Assembly: GCF_902374955.1 (NCBI RefSeq)
Contig: NZ_CABKRX010000033.1
Span: 1-30,380 of the forward strand
DNA: 30,380 nt
Direction of reading: 5' to 3'
DNA from: Bacillus massilioanorexius
GTDB taxonomy: Bacteria > Bacillota > Bacilli > Bacillales > DSM-1321
Shown piece by piece: positions 1 through 8,340 of this stretch (within the stretch, counting starts at the first letter, position 1; every line of letters starts with the position of its first letter). The notes beneath the pieces are model-generated. The model was not told the DNA's origin. It ran no database searches and worked only from the letters and a program-made list of their open reading frames with translations. The position numbers and the translations under genes are program-made.

Positions 1-2
1 GA

Positions 3-68
3 TTATATATAGATACCTGACAATACAAATCCCTGCCACTTCATCATCTTTCGGTCTTGATAAGTCAC
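3..68 (-). pseudogene. Truncated YolD-like small protein, SOS promoter
   Basis: This is a 21-codon reading frame starting with GTG and preceded by a perfect AGGAGGG ribosome binding site (75-81) six bases away. The peptide carries DRKMMKWQGFVLS near its start. This resembles the N-terminal DRG-x-KW...PEH pattern of YolD-family proteins, which in Bacillus sit beside SOS-induced UvrX/YqjW Y-family polymerases. The frame stops after 21 residues where a YolD protein would run on to about 100, so it is truncated or frameshifted; the rest may lie beyond the window edge. The LexA-controlled promoter just upstream supports the assignment. The family call rests on a short motif and is tentative. Confidence 0.45.
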
Positions 69-117
69 AAAAAACCCTCCTGTGCTGTTTTTCCTAGTAT
101 ATGTCATTAACACAATA

Positions 118-146
118 ATTATACGAACAAACGTTCTTATTTTCAA
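118..146 (-). promoter_or_regulatory. SigmaA promoter with LexA (SOS) box in the spacer
   Basis: Read on the minus strand there is TTGAAA (146-141), a 17-base spacer, then TATAAT (123-118). The spacer carries CGAACAAACGTTCT on the plus strand at 124-137, which fits the Bacillus LexA/DinR consensus CGAACRNRYGTTYC at 13 of 14 positions. LexA bound there would block RNA polymerase. The promoter faces the truncated YolD-like gene at 3-68. Confidence 0.8.
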
Positions 147-302
147 GGTGATTCTTTAGCAATGCTGCTATTTTTTATGAGATTATTTAACAATAGTAAA
201 GTATGTGTTATCAGAAGTTCGCCTTTTTATCTGAAATAAAAATCTATAATATGGTAGAATTGGAAGATAAGAGGGCGTTTGCGGTGGGAGAGGCGGTTTG
301 AA

Positions 303-563
303 ATGAGTTCCATTCAAATAAGAAAATCATTAGGTGTGTGTGCTTTTTTATGTTTATTAATTGGCGCTTGGTTTCTCTTTTGGGGAAATACCATGCTTCA
401 TATTAATGGTCCATACGATACAAGCATTATTTATACAGCACTTGGATTAGGGTTTATTTTTGCTATTGTAGGCAAAGGTATCTTTAGAACTTTAACCTTA
501 ATAGTCATATGTATGTATATTCTGATTATCCTCTTATTTATGGTGGGGAATTTTGGTGGCTAA
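303..563 (+). CDS. Small membrane protein, unknown function
   Basis: An 86-residue protein with about three hydrophobic segments covering most of its length, so an integral membrane protein of unrecognised family. The ATG at 303 is chosen because the purine-rich GGGAGAGGCGG lies 6-16 bases upstream; a TTG at 279 in the same frame would add eight residues but lacks a ribosome binding site. A TATAAT at 245-250 may be its -10 box, without a good -35. It is followed after 31 bases by another small membrane protein on the same strand, and the two are probably cotranscribed. Confidence 0.6.
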   Translation: MSSIQIRKSLGVCAFLCLLIGAWFLFWGNTMLHINGPYDTSIIYTALGLGFIFAIVGKGIFRTLTLIVICMYILIILLFMVGNFGG

Positions 564-594
564 GAGCTTTCTGCTAAAAAAGGGGGATAATTCG

Positions 595-870
595 ATGAAA
601 CAAATGAAAGCATTGATTCTTATATCGATTGTATTAGTTATTATAGGTTTATTTCTTATGTTCTCTAGTTATTCATTAAGTAGTTTATTTATTAAACCTG
701 AGAATATTACTGATAGTATCGAGGCAACAACTCGCTATGCTATGGTACTAAATACGTATCCTAAAAGCTTTTTTGTATTGGGAAGCATGGTTTTAGGATC
801 AGGTCTACTTATAGCAGTGTTTACGCTATGTTACTCAGTGGTCCTGAAAAATTTTAAAGAAACAGCATAA
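595..870 (+). CDS. Small two-helix membrane protein, unknown function
   Basis: A 91-residue protein with a hydrophobic N-terminal segment (about residues 5-28, possibly an uncleaved signal anchor), a polar extracytoplasmic-like loop of about 35 residues, and a second hydrophobic segment near residues 58-82. The ATG at 595 follows AAAGGGGGAT with good spacing; an in-frame ATG at 553 overlaps the previous gene and has no ribosome binding site. No family is recognised. It probably forms a two-gene unit with the preceding membrane protein; the next likely terminator is at 1075-1113. Confidence 0.6.
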   Translation: MKQMKALILISIVLVIIGLFLMFSSYSLSSLFIKPENITDSIEATTRYAMVLNTYPKSFFVLGSMVLGSGLLIAVFTLCYSVVLKNFKETA

Positions 871-1074
871 ATTCACAGGAAGTTAGTCATCATTTAAAAA
901 ATGGATGTGTTTAGATAAGTTTTGTGAATAACATCAATTGATAAAAAGACTGGTTAATTGAGGTGAGCATCCGCATCCGGGAGTGAATTTCAATTTTTGC
1001 TCATCACTTGTTCATTGGCAACAAAGTTTACAAAAATAATCTTTAAAAAATCAATAACACCTTTATGAAAGAGA

Positions 1075-1113
1075 AAGCTATTACTCTAAGTATCAAGTAA
1101 TAGCTTGATTTTT
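1075..1113. terminator. Hairpin terminator between converging genes
   Basis: A 10-bp stem (AAGCTATTAC 1075-1084 with GTAATAGCTT 1097-1106) is followed by GATTTTTA. It lies downstream of the two small membrane genes on the plus strand and abuts the end of the minus-strand VOC pseudogene, so it may serve both. The 200 bases before it (871-1074) hold no gene that I can see. Confidence 0.6.
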
Positions 1114-1517
1114 ATTGCTCTGCGTGTAAAACATTAGTCACGCTAAGCTGATTTCCATCGGGATCACTGAAACTAAATCCGCCAAATCCGTGGTTCGGAT
1201 CGATGTTTAGTGTTCCCACACTAACATTTTTTTCTGAGCCAATTATAAAAATCAGTTAATTGTGGCGTGTAGAAATCAATCACAGAATGAACAATATTGT
1301 TATTTGTATTTCTAAAGGACAGCCCATTCAGTTCTGCAGTTTTGACGAGATAAATGGTGGGTACACCTTTGGATTCAAAGGTGAGCATAGCAGTATTGTC
1401 ATCTTGGAAATGGACTTTTAAGGCCAAAATGTCTGAATACCATTCTAATGACTTATTTAAATTAGATACAGGAATTTCTATAGTCGCTATATGATGTATG
1501 AACTTAATAATAAACAC
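1112..1517 (-). pseudogene. VOC/glyoxalase-family protein, frameshifted at an A7 run
   Basis: The N-terminal 98 residues begin HHIATIEIPVSNLNKSLEWY, typical of a vicinal-oxygen-chelate (glyoxalase/bleomycin resistance) domain, and end abruptly at a TAG just after a run of seven A (plus-strand T7, 1227-1233). Continuing in another frame to 1112 gives a good C-terminal half with GFGGFSFSDPDGNQLSVTN, the usual VOC ending with F-x-DPDGN. Removing one A restores a single protein of about 134 residues, a normal length. The substrate cannot be predicted. The gene is either broken, subject to slippage, or carries a homopolymer sequencing error. The ATG at 1517 is preceded by CAAGGAGTG. Confidence 0.8.
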
Positions 1518-1651
1518 TCCTTGGAATATGTGATTTAAATAATTAATATATTCACGATAAGTTTACATTTTTCCTTTAATCAATCCAGGTTGTCAAAACA
1601 AGTTAAAAAGATTAGTGGCTATAGATTTTTAAACATGGTTTCATGAAATAG

Positions 1652-1687
1652 AAAAGTGATTCTTGTTAAGCGGAATCACTTTTTATT
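1652..1687. terminator. Hairpin terminator downstream of the MerR gene
   Basis: The 11-bp arms AAAAGTGATTC (1652-1662) and GAATCACTTTT (1673-1683) form a stem with a 10-base loop, flanked by A and T tracts. It lies just beyond the 3' end of the minus-strand MerR gene and upstream of the VOC gene, so it most likely ends the MerR transcript. Confidence 0.6.
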
Positions 1688-1787
1688 TTGAATAAATATG
1701 GATCGTTTAAAATGAGTGCAATAGATTTATTCAAACTGTTTTGTTATAAATGAGAAAGGTTAGAAAGTATATTATGCGATAGGGGTG

Positions 1788-2537
1788 TTATTTTCCATTT
1801 TTCTCTTCTTCTTCAATTTGTACATAAACCATACATCTTTCGACGAAGTTTAATGTATTTTCGGAAATTGGATATAGTCCAGTTTTTGAAGAGGGCTGTT
1901 TTCGAACTTCCCAGAATTTATCCATTAATTGTGTATTTCCTTGAAAAGTTTCATTTGTTAGCTCTATTAGTTCACAAGCGATTTGATAACCCTCGTTAGA
2001 TTCAGGGAGGATATTGTGTTTTACGCACCACTCAATCCTTTTCAGTAACGATATATATTGCTGTGTTGTTCGATCATTGTTACTGAGGTTTGGAATAACT
2101 TCTTGTAAGAACGATTTTTCATCATCATGAAAATAATCTATCCATTTTTTTGAATCTTTTTGTGGCATTTTGACGAGCTGGGATACACGCTCCCAAGGTA
2201 AAGATTCATCAATATCTATCATGTTAATCAATGAAGTTGTATGAGAAAGGCTATTCTGAAGGATAGAGAGCTGATCTTGGAGATAATTATAATGTGAAAT
2301 TAAAATTTGTTTGTAGCTTAGTCGATCTAATAAATCTCTAATTTTCTCCAATGGAAGTGAGAGTGATTTTAGAATAATAATTTTTTCAAGTGTAAATAAG
2401 TCATCCTCTGAATAATATCGTCGTCCATTAGGATCCTTAAAGCTAGGCGTAAGAAGATTTATTTGATCATAATATCGAAGTGTGCGCACAGAAATATTAC
2501 GTTGCTTACAAACTTGACCAGTAGTCCATCGCTTCAT
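1788..2537 (-). CDS. MerR-family transcriptional regulator with TipAS-like sensor domain
   Basis: A 249-residue regulator. Residues 1-70 form the MerR winged helix-turn-helix with the signature SVRTLRYYDQINLL and GRRYYSEDD, followed by the dimerisation coiled coil (about 75-120). The C-terminal part from about residue 125 (KKWIDYFHDDEKSF onward) looks like the helical TipAS-type ligand-binding domain of TipA-class regulators, which bind hydrophobic drugs or peptides. The start follows TAGGAGGAATAAA. It is divergent from a CPBP membrane protease, and the 88-bp gap holds a MerR-type promoter with a 19-bp spacer facing that gene, so it probably activates the protease gene when its ligand binds. 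The ligand is unknown. Confidence 0.85.
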   Translation of the reverse strand: MKRWTTGQVCKQRNISVRTLRYYDQINLLTPSFKDPNGRRYYSEDDLFTLEKIIILKSLSLPLEKIRDLLDRLSYKQILISHYNYLQDQLSILQNSLSHTTSLINMIDIDESLPWERVSQLVKMPQKDSKKWIDYFHDDEKSFLQEVIPNLSNNDRTTQQYISLLKRIEWCVKHNILPESNEGYQIACELIELTNETFQGNTQLMDKFWEVRKQPSSKTGLYPISENTLNFVERCMVYVQIEEEEKNGK

Positions 2538-2560
2538 TTTATTCCTCCTAATAATAAAGG

Positions 2561-2591
2561 TTGAAGGTGACGTAACGTCATCTAATATAGT
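2561..2591 (+). promoter_or_regulatory. MerR-type promoter with 19-bp spacer and palindromic operator
   Basis: TTGAAG (2561-2566) and TATAGT (2586-2591) are 19 bp apart rather than 17, the hallmark of promoters activated by MerR-family proteins through DNA distortion. The spacer holds the palindrome TGACGT-A-ACGTCA (2568-2580). The promoter points to the CPBP protease at 2626 and lies beside the divergent MerR gene. Confidence 0.75.
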
Positions 2592-2625
2592 TGGATTATA
2601 CCATATAAGGAAAGAAGGATGACGA

Positions 2626-3330
2626 ATGAAGAAAAGGGAAATGAACTGGAAGCAACAAGATTGTTGGGGAGGAAAAGAGTTTCTATTATTGATGCTACTT
2701 GAATTTGGATTTGTGATAGGGTTTATTAAATTTATTGTAAAGCCAATTTATTATCATTGGCTTGGTAATGAACTATATGCAGGAACTTTAATGGGACTAA
2801 CAATAGCAGTTGTCATCATTTTAGGTGTGTATGTTATTGCTCTTCGCCCAAAGAACCTTTCTTGGAGGGAAGTAGGGTTAAGATCATTTTTAAAGAAGGA
2901 TTATAAACTCATTTTCGTATTATCTATTATATTAATGGTTGGTAGTGTCATAGTAATGATCCTCACAAGCTTTATTGGAAATACGTATGAGAACAGTAAA
3001 ACGGAGGCTATGAAGGAAAATGTAGCATGGTTTTCTATTTTTATAGCCTTTATTTCTGCAGCGATTGTTTCACCTATATATGAAGAAATCTTTTATCGTG
3101 GCTTCCTATATCGCTGGTTACGTACGCGTATAGGTATGAATGGAGCTATTCTTCTAAGTTCATTCATCTTTACAATGATTCATATTCCAACGTATAATGC
3201 CATGCCCGTTAATTTTGGGAGTGGGATAATATTTGCATGGGCATATGAACGTACTAATTCAATTTGGCCTTCAGCTATCATTCATGGTTTAACGAATGGA
3301 ATCATGGTGGTGCTAACAATTATGGGATAG
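2626..3330 (+). CDS. CPBP-family intramembrane glutamic endopeptidase (Abi/CAAX-like)
   Basis: A 234-residue polytopic membrane protein with about six hydrophobic segments. The CPBP motifs are complete: EEIFYR (Glu153, Glu154, Arg158), FTMIH with His186, and HGLTN with His220 and Asn224. Family members are intramembrane proteases related to CAAX prenyl proteases and are linked in Firmicutes to bacteriocin self-immunity and peptide processing. The start is supported by AAGGAAAGAAGGATGACGA upstream. It is divergent from a MerR regulator that probably controls it. The combination suggests a drug- or peptide-induced defence gene, which is inference; the substrate is unknown. Confidence 0.85.
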   Translation: MKKREMNWKQQDCWGGKEFLLLMLLEFGFVIGFIKFIVKPIYYHWLGNELYAGTLMGLTIAVVIILGVYVIALRPKNLSWREVGLRSFLKKDYKLIFVLSIILMVGSVIVMILTSFIGNTYENSKTEAMKENVAWFSIFIAFISAAIVSPIYEEIFYRGFLYRWLRTRIGMNGAILLSSFIFTMIHIPTYNAMPVNFGSGIIFAWAYERTNSIWPSAIIHGLTNGIMVVLTIMG

Positions 3331-3745
3331 GGAAGAAGGATTGGTGTTATGGAGTGGAGTAACCAATACAAGATATTAAGCATCATTAAAGAAATTTAGG
3401 ATGAGTTACTCACATTTTATAGTGCATTTAAGTGTCTGGTACATGGTGAAAAGGATATATGAAAAAAGCTTGAAATTAATGGCTACTTTTTAGGATGTAA
3501 GATGATATTATGAAAAAGTATCTTAAGAATTTCTTTATATTTTCCTACGTTTTTCTTTAGATTTTACTAGTATCATATGAAGTAACGTTTCATTTAAATA
3601 AGTGAACATAAACGCCGTTTAATGAAATAGAAGAGGATTTGTCATCATTTTTTACATACTACTAGACTAGATATTGCTAGCTTGTATCCTTATCTAAGGT
3701 ACGGTAAATATAAAATATAGGATGAGATAACGAGGGTGTAGCATC
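3331..3745. other. Intergenic region without a recognised gene
   Basis: AT-rich sequence between the protease and the amidase gene. No open frame with a ribosome binding site was found. Near its right end TTGTAT and TAAATA with a 17-base spacer (about 3682-3710) could be the promoter of the amidase gene; this is a weak call. Confidence 0.4.
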
Positions 3746-4387
3746 ATGAAACGCAAAAGATTGAAACGCAAAAAAAGAATACGTGTACTCAAATTGGTAT
3801 TTGTAGTTGCGTTGTTGTATGTGATTTTTTTTATTTGTAAAGGACCACTTGGACATGTATTAACTGAAAAGAAAATGAATGAGTTAGAAAATATATCGGT
3901 TCCTGATTGGATTGATGTACAGCTAATAGATATAGATGGTGTTGCAAGACGTGGCGAGAAATTAGAAGACGTAAAAGATATTGTTGTTCACTATGTTGGA
4001 AATCCAGGAACTACAGCGCAACAGAACCGTAATTACTATAATAGCCCTGAATCAGAAGTTAGCTCACACTTTATTATAGGGATTGAGGGAGAAATCATTC
4101 AATGCGTACCATTAAATGAAAAATCATCTGCTAGTAATTGGCGAAACAACGATACGATTTCTATAGAGGTATGCCACCCTGACTCAACAGGTAAATTTAC
4201 ACAAGCAAGTTATAATTCTTTAGTTCGGCTAATGTCTTGGTTAAGTGGTATATGTGATCTTGATAAGAATCATTTTATCCGTCATTATGATGTATCTGGA
4301 AAGCAATGTCCGCTTTATTTTGTAGAACATGAAGATAAATGGGAACAATTGAAGGTTGATGTTATGAATTACTCTAAGACTAATTAG
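3746..4387 (+). CDS. Membrane-anchored N-acetylmuramoyl-L-alanine amidase (Amidase_2)
   Basis: A 213-residue protein with a strongly basic N-terminus, one membrane anchor (residues 15-31), and an outward-facing Amidase_2/PGRP-like domain from about residue 60. Zinc ligands expected for the family are present: His82 in VVHYVG, His180 in IRHYDVSGKQCP, and Cys188 in KQCP; Glu141 in SIEVCH lies where these enzymes have a catalytic or substrate residue, and SSHF (106-109) is also conserved. Such enzymes cut the amide bond between MurNAc and the stem peptide and need Zn2+. The start follows CGAGGGTG. It stands alone, with no phage or sporulation genes beside it, so a housekeeping or lysis-related wall role is likely. 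Confidence 0.85.
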   Translation: MKRKRLKRKKRIRVLKLVFVVALLYVIFFICKGPLGHVLTEKKMNELENISVPDWIDVQLIDIDGVARRGEKLEDVKDIVVHYVGNPGTTAQQNRNYYNSPESEVSSHFIIGIEGEIIQCVPLNEKSSASNWRNNDTISIEVCHPDSTGKFTQASYNSLVRLMSWLSGICDLDKNHFIRHYDVSGKQCPLYFVEHEDKWEQLKVDVMNYSKTN

Positions 4388-4905
4388 GATTGAATAATGA
4401 TTTTGGGTATGATTTTTATAAAGGGATGAAGAATAAAAAACTAAAAAGGTTCCTTCATTATTGGATGCTTGCTGCAATTGTTTGTGGAAGGGATAAGTTT
4501 TTTAGTAAATCAGATAAGTTCTGATTAAGAAAAAGTAGCTGCTATCAGCTCTTTATTTGTTTATATTTATCTCATTTAAATGAAATCACGTAATTGAAAA
4601 ACAAGCACTTGCTGAAAATTTCTCTTTTTCATCTAATGGTAGATGATTGATGATATGTATTAATGAGTGTTAATTTATCAGGCTTATATGGGATTGAATC
4701 GCACTCACCAATTATTGGGTGGGAAAATTAGATAATTTATTCTTATGGGCAAGTAGTGCTAATAGGTACCCGTCCATGTTACAAGTTAGTTATGCTTATT
4801 AGAGATGAACTATAAGTAAATTTTAAATAAGGTCTAGGATATTTGGTTGAAGTTTCTACTGTTCATCTAAGTTATAATGAAAACAACCTATATATGGAGG
4901 AACGT
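4388..4905. other. Intergenic region without a recognised gene
   Basis: About 500 bases of AT-rich DNA with no convincing reading frame on either strand. A short hairpin (AGCTG-CTAT-CAGCT, near 4532) followed by CTTTATTTG may weakly end the amidase transcript. A TATAAT at 4873-4878 could be the -10 box of the next gene; the only TTGAAG upstream is 20 bases away, which is too far to be convincing. Confidence 0.35.
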
Positions 4906-5493
4906 ATGATTAAATTGTTGAAAATTGTAATATCATGTATGATTTGTATCACAATAATATATGTAGGATGGGTTCATTATCAAATTCAAAAACAAGCAAA
5001 AAGTGACCCTAGTTATGGTGCGGATTATATGATTGTACTTGGTGCAAGAGTACATGGAACAGAACCATCTTTATCTTTACAAAACCGTATCGAGGCTGCT
5101 GCTAAATATTTACTGAAAAGTCCAAATACGATAGCGATTGTATCGGGTGGTCAAGGGCATGGCGAAGATGACTCTGAAGCTGAAATCATGAGCAAAGAGT
5201 TAATAGCATTAGGGGTTAATAGTGATCAAATAATTAAAGAAGATCAGTCGACGAATACGTATGAAAATATCAAGTTTTCTCAAAGGTTAATAATAGATCA
5301 ATCAAAACGAGTTTTGGTTGTATCAAATGATTATCATTTATATCGTGCGGTTTTAATTGGTAAGAAATATGATTTACATTTAGAAGCGTTACCTGCAAAA
5401 ACACCTAAGCAAGCCTTAATGAAATCATATGCACGTGAATATTTAGCATTAATAAAGTATTATTTATTGTCTATGACCAATCAAATAAAATAA
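4906..5493 (+). CDS. YdcF/SanA/ElyC-family (DUF218) membrane-anchored protein
   Basis: A 195-residue protein with one N-terminal membrane helix (about residues 5-24) and a DUF218 domain. Family marks are the strand DYMIVLGARV, the loop VSGGQGHGEDDSEAEIM, the STNTYENIKFS segment that follows the acidic pair, and VVSNDYHLYRA near the end. DUF218 proteins such as SanA and ElyC affect envelope integrity and vancomycin or cell-wall stress in other bacteria; the reaction is not established. The ATG at 4906 follows TATGGAGG with good spacing; upstream in-frame starts at 4843 and 4894 lack a ribosome binding site. Confidence 0.8.
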   Translation: MIKLLKIVISCMICITIIYVGWVHYQIQKQAKSDPSYGADYMIVLGARVHGTEPSLSLQNRIEAAAKYLLKSPNTIAIVSGGQGHGEDDSEAEIMSKELIALGVNSDQIIKEDQSTNTYENIKFSQRLIIDQSKRVLVVSNDYHLYRAVLIGKKYDLHLEALPAKTPKQALMKSYAREYLALIKYYLLSMTNQIK

Positions 5494-5649
5494 CAATCTA
5501 CAGTGTTTAATCCTATTTAATTTATGGTAAACAAATAGGATGGTAGAAATCTTTCTCTCAACTTTATTTAAAATCTTTGAACAGACGTTGATTTAATAAA
5601 GGGTGTATACTGTAACGCAGGTATTCTCGTTGAGAAAGAAGGAAAAACC

Positions 5650-6610
5650 GTGTTAAACAGTTTGAACAAACGACTTCAAACATTGATGCCTATCCTAACT
5701 CCTCTTAGCCTTGTTTTGGGTGTTGTGTTTGAAGATATTGGTGGACATTTATTATTTTTAGTTCCTTGGTTATTTGCATTTATGACGTTTGCTAGTAGTT
5801 TAAGTATGAACTTTAATGATGTGAAGAGCTTTTCTACCTATCCGAAAATTATTTTGTGGAGTATTGCTTTTTTACATATCATAATGCCTCTGTGGGCTTA
5901 TTTTTTATCATCTATCATTTTCGATGATTACTTGCTGACAATTGGCTTTATTTTATCCGTAGCTGTACCAATAGGAGTTACAAGTGTTATTTGGGTTAGT
6001 ATTTGTAGAGGGAATCTTCCGTTATGCTTGTCAATTATTTTAATTGATACATTGCTCTCACCAATTATCGTGCCTACTTTATTACATATTGCTGTAGGAG
6101 AAACCATTGCTGTTGACTCACTTTCACTTATAGTAGATTTATTCCTAATGATCGTATTACCATCTGTATTAGGCATAGTGTTGAATGAAATAACTAAAGG
6201 GAAGATTCCCATTTTCAAAAAAGCTTGCTCCTTTTTCAAAACTTAGCTTATTTGGAGTTGTCATGATTAATAGCAGTGCTATTGCACCTTATTTGAAGAA
6301 TATTTCATGGGAGCTCGTGGGTGTTATTCTTGTTGTATTATTCCTTGCTATATTTGGATATACCATCGCATTAATTATGGGACACTTTCTCTGGAAAGAT
6401 ACTCGTATTAAGACAACCTTTGTTTTTATAGGAGGAATGCGAAATATTTCAGTAGGTGTCATAATAGCAACTACTTATTTTCCTGCTAAAGTTGCTATGC
6501 CTGTTGTATTTGGAATGTTGTTTCAACAAGTATTAGCCTCATTATTTAGTAAAGTCATAGAAAAATATCAACGTAAATATGGGCTAGCATATGAATCTCC
6601 ATCTGTATAA
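5650..6610 (+). pseudogene. Bile acid:sodium symporter (BASS)-family transporter, frameshifted at an A6 run
   Basis: Two frames encode one polytopic membrane protein. The first part (5650-6246, 198 residues) has about six helices and starts MLNSLNKRLQTLMPILTPLS; the second (to 6610) adds four more helices, with GGMRNISVGV typical of BASS-family carriers. The join is at the A6 run 6217-6222: removing one A gives IFKKLAPFSKLSLFGVV and about 320 residues, the usual length. The substrate is unknown; the family carries organic anions, often with sodium. Both halves look well conserved apart from the shift, so the break is recent or a sequencing error. The start codon is TTG or GTG at 5650, close to AGAAAGAAGGA. 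A strong terminator follows at 6611. Confidence 0.8.
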
Positions 6611-6655
6611 TGAAAAACGCAACCTTAATAGTTTTAACGGTTGCGTTTTTCATAT
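6611..6655 (+). terminator. Strong hairpin terminator after the BASS-family gene
   Basis: Perfect 14-bp arms TGAAAAACGCAACC (6611-6624) and GGTTGCGTTTTTCA (6639-6652) with a 14-base loop, beginning directly after the stop codon of the transporter. Confidence 0.9.
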
Positions 6656-6731
6656 ATTTCGGAACAAATTGAATATAATAACTACTAAAGCAGACATTCA
6701 TAATATTATTTAAGGAGATGTAGATATAGAT

Positions 6732-7085
6732 ATGAATTTTAATATGAAGGTAGCAAATCTTTTAGCTGACAATATAAAAGAATTCGTTGAATATGTATAT
6801 AAAAGTCAAAATAAAGAGAGTTTTCTTTTAAATGCAGATAAAATGTATCAAATTAAACTTTTAGCAGAAGAATTTAAGTTCCAAATAACAGCTGAAGAAC
6901 TTCATAGAATCAATCAGTTCACCTGGAATGAAAAGTACACTCATTTATTAGTGAATGATTTTAAAAAAGGGATAGATGTTATTGATGAGTATGTGGTTAG
7001 AAATTATGATGATTTATTTATTTTAGGTGGTAGGTTATACACGCTAAACAATCTCATTAAATTATTATTAAAAGGCGAAATATAG
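6732..7085 (+). CDS. Hypothetical cytoplasmic protein
   Basis: A 117-residue soluble, mostly helical protein with no signal peptide or membrane segment. No family is recognised. The sequence is rich in Lys, Glu and Asn, with FTWNEKYTHLLVNDFKKGIDVIDEYV in its second half. The ATG at 6732 lies 12 bases after AAGGAGATG (6712-6720), slightly long but the only good site. It stands alone between a terminator at 6611 and the APH-family gene. Between 7086 and 7300 there is only a 31-codon frame (7105-7200) without a clear ribosome binding site. Confidence 0.6.
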   Translation: MNFNMKVANLLADNIKEFVEYVYKSQNKESFLLNADKMYQIKLLAEEFKFQITAEELHRINQFTWNEKYTHLLVNDFKKGIDVIDEYVVRNYDDLFILGGRLYTLNNLIKLLLKGEI

Positions 7086-7300
7086 GAGCTAGTCGGGTCA
7101 AAGAATGGAATATGCATTTAATAATAGAAAAGTAGTTCGTCAATTTACCCAAAAACAAACTTATCCTTTTAAATCAAAAATGGCAAGGGGAGTATTTTAG
7201 CTGCCGTCAAAAATGATACAATAACTTGTAAGTTCATTAGAAACATTCATACATAATTAATCATTTAAGGCACAAAGAACTATTGTGGAGAGGTAGTATT

Positions 7301-8188
7301 ATGGTAGATATCAACGTAGATTTAGTTAGACAATTAATAAATGAGCAATTCCCTAATTGGTCAAATTTAGAAGTGAAAACTGTTCAAAATAGCGGTCACG
7401 ACAATAGAACGTTTCACTTAGGAGAAGATATGAGCGTCAGATTGCCAAGTGCGGCTGCTTACGTACCCCAAGTTGAAAAGGAACATAAATGGTTGCCAAT
7501 ATTGTCTCAGCATCTTTCCTTACCGATATCGACTCCTTTAGCGAAAGGTGAACCAAGTATAAATTATCCATATCCTTGGTCTGTTTATAAATGGTTAGAA
7601 GGTGAAACCTTAATTCAAGAAGTGATCGAAGATAAAGTTCAGCTTGCAAAAGATTTAGGAAGATTTTTAGTTGAATTACAATCCATTCAATGTAGTGGTG
7701 GACCAATCGCTGGAGATCATAACTTCTACAGAGGTGGAAATTTAGCAGTCTATGATAAAGAAACGAGAAATGCTATTAAGAATAATACTGATATTTTTCA
7801 TGAAAGCATATTAGAAGAAATATGGGCATTAGCGCTAGAATCACAATGGGAGTTGGAACCGGTTTGGATTCATGGTGATATAGCACCTGGAAATCTATTG
7901 GTGAAAGAGGGTAGACTCTCCGCTGTTATCGACTTTGGAATTCTAGGTATAGGTGATCCTTCATGTGATGCAGCAATGGCATGGACTTTTTTTGATGTTC
8001 ATAGTAGAAAGGTTTTTAAGAATGAGTTAAAAATGGATAATCAAACTTGGAATAGAGCGAGAGGCTGGGCTTTGTGGAAAGCACTCATTACTTATGATGG
8101 TCATAAAAAATGTAACAACCTAATAGTACAAGAATCGTTTACAACAATAAAAAAAGTAATAGAGGATTTCCAACAGAACGTTAAGTAG
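7301..8188 (+). CDS. Aminoglycoside phosphotransferase (APH)-family kinase
   Basis: A 295-residue protein with the APH/choline-kinase fold. Motifs visible are the nucleotide-binding N-lobe with SGHDNRTFHLGEDMSVRLP, the Brenner motif HGDIAPGN at 191-198 (catalytic Asp193) and the metal-binding VIDFG with Asp211, followed by GIGDPSCDAAMAW. The family phosphorylates small hydroxyl substrates, including aminoglycosides, macrolides and metabolites; the actual substrate cannot be read from the sequence, and many such Bacillus genes confer no resistance. The ATG at 7301 follows GTGGAGAGG; a TTG at 7283 has no such site. A terminator follows at once. Confidence 0.85.
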   Translation: MVDINVDLVRQLINEQFPNWSNLEVKTVQNSGHDNRTFHLGEDMSVRLPSAAAYVPQVEKEHKWLPILSQHLSLPISTPLAKGEPSINYPYPWSVYKWLEGETLIQEVIEDKVQLAKDLGRFLVELQSIQCSGGPIAGDHNFYRGGNLAVYDKETRNAIKNNTDIFHESILEEIWALALESQWELEPVWIHGDIAPGNLLVKEGRLSAVIDFGILGIGDPSCDAAMAWTFFDVHSRKVFKNELKMDNQTWNRARGWALWKALITYDGHKKCNNLIVQESFTTIKKVIEDFQQNVK

Positions 8189-8198
8189 CATGTATCAT

Positions 8199-8229
8199 TA
8201 AGACTGTCCTGATGGGACAGTCTTTTTTT
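8199..8229 (+). terminator. Hairpin terminator after the APH-family gene
   Basis: AAGACTGTCC (8200-8209) pairs with GGACAGTCTT (8215-8224) around a 5-base loop and is followed by TTTTT. Confidence 0.9.
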
Positions 8230-8340
8230 ATATGGAAGAAGGAAATCGATTAGAAGAATAAAAGCATCAATATATTATGGTAAAATGTAGAAGTTATGTG
8301 AATCTTCGGGGAAACGTAAGACAAACAGATTTCTACTACT

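Noticed and set aside
4241..4477. Minus-strand 78-codon frame overlapping the amidase end
   Set aside because: Antisense to conserved amidase motifs, no ribosome binding site.
7105..7200. 31-codon ORF between the hypothetical gene and the APH-family gene
   Set aside because: No convincing ribosome binding site and no recognisable protein features; could be a remnant but cannot be supported.
7301..8188. Calling the APH-family kinase an antibiotic resistance gene
   Set aside because: The fold is shared by many metabolite kinases and no sequence feature here fixes an aminoglycoside or macrolide substrate; no mobile element is nearby.
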